A stretch of 6,935 nt of DNA from Acidobacteriota bacterium (GTDB lineage: Bacteria; Acidobacteriota; Terriglobia; Terriglobales; SCQP01). The stretch is taken from positions 1 through 6,935 of the forward strand of contig JAKAOE010000096.1 in NCBI GenBank assembly GCA_021823305.1, read 5' to 3'. Below are positions 5,564 to 6,935 of the stretch, one piece after another. A program made the translations under genes and the position numbers. The notes under the pieces were generated by a model that was not told where the DNA came from, made no database searches, and saw only the letters and a program-made list of their open reading frames with translations. Each line of letters starts with the position of its first letter. Positions within the stretch are counted from its first letter, which is position 1.

Positions 5564-6350
5564 CCAGGGCGTAGAAATTCGGCCTACGGTCGCCGAACAG
5601 GTCGTTGTACTCGCCCAGGCGCTTCGAGCGCGCCGCCGCCAGGTCGAACTCCACCACCGCGGTCTCCTGCTGCTCGCGGCCCAGCCGCGCCAAAAGCTCG
5701 CCCCGCGGGCTCACCACCTGGCTCGAGCCGATGAAGCGGTGGGTGGTCGCGCCGTTGGTTTCCGTCCCCACGCGGTCGCAGGTGGCGGAGAAGATGCGGT
5801 TCTCCAGCGAGCGCGTGATCATCGCCTGCGGGCAGTGCGGCAGCACCAGGTTGGCCGGATGCAGCAACAGCTCGGCCCCGCGCAGCGCCAGCGAGCGCGC
5901 CATCTCGGGGAAGAACCAGTCGAAGCAGATCATCAGCCCCACCCGCCCGAACGGCAGGTCGTAGACTGGCGCCGGCGCGTCGCCCGGCGAAAAAAACAGC
6001 GTCTCGCGCGAGAACAGGTGCACTTTGCGGTAGGTGCCGACGTGCCCGTCCGGTCCGACGAGGCTGGCCGAGTTGTAGAACCGCTCGCCCGCGCGCTCGG
6101 GAAAGCCCCAGCAGACGTAGGCCTGCCGCTCGCGCGCGAACGCCGCCAGCGCGTCGAACACCTCGCCCTCGCCCGCCGGCTCCGCCGTCGCCGCGACTTC
6201 TTCTTTGCGGTCGAAGGTGTAGCCGCTGAAGCAAAGCTCGGGCAAAAGGTATACATCGGCCGCCAGCGGCTCCATCAACGCCAGCGCGCTCTCCAGGTTA
6301 GCCCGCGGTTCCAGCATCCGCGGCGCGGTTTGCACAAGTGCCAGTCGCAT
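5553..6350 (-). CDS. carbon-nitrogen hydrolase (nitrilase superfamily amidase)
   Basis: This 265-residue protein is a full-length nitrilase-fold hydrolase with the complete catalytic triad: Glu38 in LLPELCFSGY, Lys109 in YRKVHLF and Cys142 in GLMICFDWFFPE. The further family segments HPANLVLPHCPQAMITRSLENR and SSQVVSPRGELLA are present. Such enzymes hydrolyse C-N bonds of amides or carbamoyl compounds in the cytoplasm through a cysteine thioester. The FDWFFPE form resembles general aliphatic amidases more than the CWDQWFPE form I associate with N-carbamoylputrescine amidase, so the substrate is left open. The ATG at 6350 follows a minus-strand TAAACT box by 12 nt with no Shine-Dalgarno, giving a very short or absent leader. 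The last codons overlap the convergent response-regulator gene (5553-5563). There are 72 bp between it and the upstream bactofilin on the same strand. Confidence 0.88.
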   Translation of the reverse strand: MRLALVQTAPRMLEPRANLESALALMEPLAADVYLLPELCFSGYTFDRKEEVAATAEPAGEGEVFDALAAFARERQAYVCWGFPERAGERFYNSASLVGPDGHVGTYRKVHLFSRETLFFSPGDAPAPVYDLPFGRVGLMICFDWFFPEMARSLALRGAELLLHPANLVLPHCPQAMITRSLENRIFSATCDRVGTETNGATTHRFIGSSQVVSPRGELLARLGREQQETAVVEFDLAAARSKRLGEYNDLFGDRRPNFYALASR

Positions 6351-6362
6351 GGGTCAGAGAAC

Positions 6363-6368
6363 AGTTTA
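6363..6368 (-). promoter_or_regulatory. -10 box for the nitrilase-family gene
   Basis: On the minus strand this reads TAAACT, the same hexamer as in front of recX. It is 12 nt from the ATG at 6350, so the expected transcript start would leave a leader of only about 6 nt. No Shine-Dalgarno is seen. No -35 match is evident. Confidence 0.45.
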
Positions 6369-6376
6369 GCGCGGCA

Positions 6377-6394
6377 CCTCCTCCCCGCAGGAGG
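6377..6394 (-). terminator. short hairpin after bactofilin, weak terminator candidate
   Basis: CCTCCT and AGGAGG form a perfect 6-bp stem around a 6-nt loop, 28 nt after the bactofilin stop. There is no T-tract on either side, so an intrinsic terminator is doubtful. It also covers the place where a -35 element of the nitrilase promoter would lie. Confidence 0.22.
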
Positions 6395-6422
6395 CCGTTC
6401 CGCCGCCGGCACTGTGTTTCGG

Positions 6423-6881
6423 CTACGCCTTCGCGGCCGCGCCGCCTTTGCGGATGTCGATCCCGCCCTTGAAGAAGGCGCCGTCCTCGATGCTGATGCG
6501 CGCCGCGCTGACGTCGCCGGTGAGCGCGCCCTGGGCCTTGATCTCCACCCGGTCGGCGGCGTTCACGTTGCCGTTGAGCTTGCCCAGGATCACCACTTCG
6601 CGCGCGTTGACGTTGGCCTGCACCTGGCCGTTCACGCCCACGGTCAGGCTGTTGTTGGGCAAGTCCACCGAACCTTCCAGCCTGCCGTCCACGAAAAGGT
6701 CTTCGTTGCCGGTGATCGTGCCTTTGAGCTGGATGGTCTTGCTCAGGTGGGTGGGGCGGTCGCTGCCGCGCGATAGCGCGGGGGCGGCGGCTGGGGAAGC
6801 GAGGGGGGCCGCGGGCGGGTTGGGAGCTGCGGGTTTAGCGGGAGGCAGAGGCGCTTCCCGCTCGTTTTGACTCTTCCACAT
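6423..6881 (-). CDS. bactofilin (DUF583 beta-helix cytoskeletal protein)
   Basis: Bactofilins polymerise without nucleotide into filaments that organise the cell envelope, polarity or shape, usually at the inner face of the membrane. This 152-residue protein has a disordered Pro/Ala-rich N-terminus (about 9-40). The right-handed beta-helix core follows (about 48-145), with repeated short strands around TIQLKGTITGNEDLFVDGR, EGSVDL, LTVGVNGQVQANVNA, VVILGKLNGNV, DRVEI, GALTGDV and ISIEDGAFFKGGIDI. A short Gly/Ala/Lys tail ends it. The core is highly typical of the family. I chose the ATG at 6881 because GAGGTGA lies 10 nt upstream. An in-frame GTG at 6926 would add 15 residues, but its codons overlap a TACAAT -10 box, so it is unlikely to be translated. 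No peptidase gene of the type often found beside bactofilins is visible within the window. Confidence 0.92.
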   Translation of the reverse strand: MWKSQNEREAPLPPAKPAAPNPPAAPLASPAAAPALSRGSDRPTHLSKTIQLKGTITGNEDLFVDGRLEGSVDLPNNSLTVGVNGQVQANVNAREVVILGKLNGNVNAADRVEIKAQGALTGDVSAARISIEDGAFFKGGIDIRKGGAAAKA

Positions 6882-6891
6882 GGACAACGGC

Positions 6892-6898
6892 TCACCTC
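6892..6898 (-). promoter_or_regulatory. Shine-Dalgarno for bactofilin
   Basis: The minus strand reads GAGGTGA, a strong anti-SD match, 10 nt before the ATG at 6881. The spacing is slightly long but it supports this start over the GTG at 6926. Confidence 0.55.
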
Positions 6899-6917
6899 GG
6901 GGTTGAAGGCTGCCCTC

Positions 6918-6923
6918 ATTGTA
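6918..6923 (-). promoter_or_regulatory. -10 box for bactofilin
   Basis: The minus strand reads TACAAT, identical to the box in front of the flavoprotein gene. Transcription would start near 6911, giving a leader of about 30 nt that includes the GAGGTGA site. The -35 region lies beyond the right edge. Confidence 0.5.
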
Positions 6924-6935
6924 CACGCGCCAATT

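Noticed and set aside
5553..6350. Nitrilase-family gene as N-carbamoylputrescine amidase, feeding a polyamine route with the DHS-like enzyme
   Set aside because: The Cys region reads CFDWFFPE, not the CWDQWFPE form I associate with that enzyme, and the two genes are about 3 kb apart on opposite strands.
5739..6776. Plus-strand frame of 345 codons spanning nitrilase and bactofilin
   Set aside because: It runs across two well-supported minus-strand genes and their intergenic gap, and its product is Arg/His/Val-rich without motifs.

Overview
The window is very GC-rich, gene-dense bacterial chromosome with no mobile elements, RNA genes or CRISPR arrays that I can see. The bactofilin at the right end has a GNEDL/VDGRLEG-type beta-helix. 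Together with the mix of genes (a bacterial deoxyhypusine-synthase-like protein, a RecX/DUF2007 pair, a REC protein with an RsbRD_N-like tail) and the apparent use of leaderless starts, it points to Acidobacteriota. That assignment is inference, because no marker gene such as 16S is present.

Layout from left to right: (1) an alpha/beta hydrolase on the minus strand, cut off by the left edge. (2) A 99-bp divergent gap holding a perfect 15-bp palindrome and a TAGAAT -10 box. (3) A plus-strand pair, made of an unrecognised 258-aa protein and a deoxyhypusine-synthase-like enzyme (365 aa). (4) A minus-strand pair, recX followed by an 89-aa DUF2007-like protein, with a 4-nt ATGA overlap. The DUF2007 stop abuts the DHS-like stop with no gap. 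(5) A 23-bp divergent gap with overlapping -10 boxes. (6) A plus-strand CoA-disulfide-reductase/NADH-oxidase-type flavoprotein, then an orphan response-regulator-like protein. (7) A minus-strand nitrilase-superfamily hydrolase whose end overlaps the response regulator by 11 nt. (8) A minus-strand bactofilin. No stretch longer than 100 bases lacks a gene.

Two things stand out. First, the DHS-like enzyme keeps the catalytic lysine in an SWGKIR motif but appears to have lost several acidic or His residues that bind spermidine in eukaryotic DHS. Bacteria also lack eIF5A, so it probably acts on another substrate, and its unknown upstream neighbour may be a partner. Second, genes just after a promoter (the 258-aa protein, recX, the flavoprotein, nearly the nitrilase) show a TAnnnT box 6-12 nt before the start codon and no Shine-Dalgarno. 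Internal genes (DHS-like, DUF2007) have clear Shine-Dalgarno sites. This is a coherent leaderless-versus-leadered split.

The genes do not form one obvious pathway. They look like several short transcription units with housekeeping or accessory roles: polyamine-like chemistry, RecA modulation, thiol/NADH redox, signalling, amide hydrolysis and cytoskeletal scaffolding. I see no strong case for a wholly new system. The best candidate for undescribed biology is the 258-aa protein with the DHS-like enzyme.
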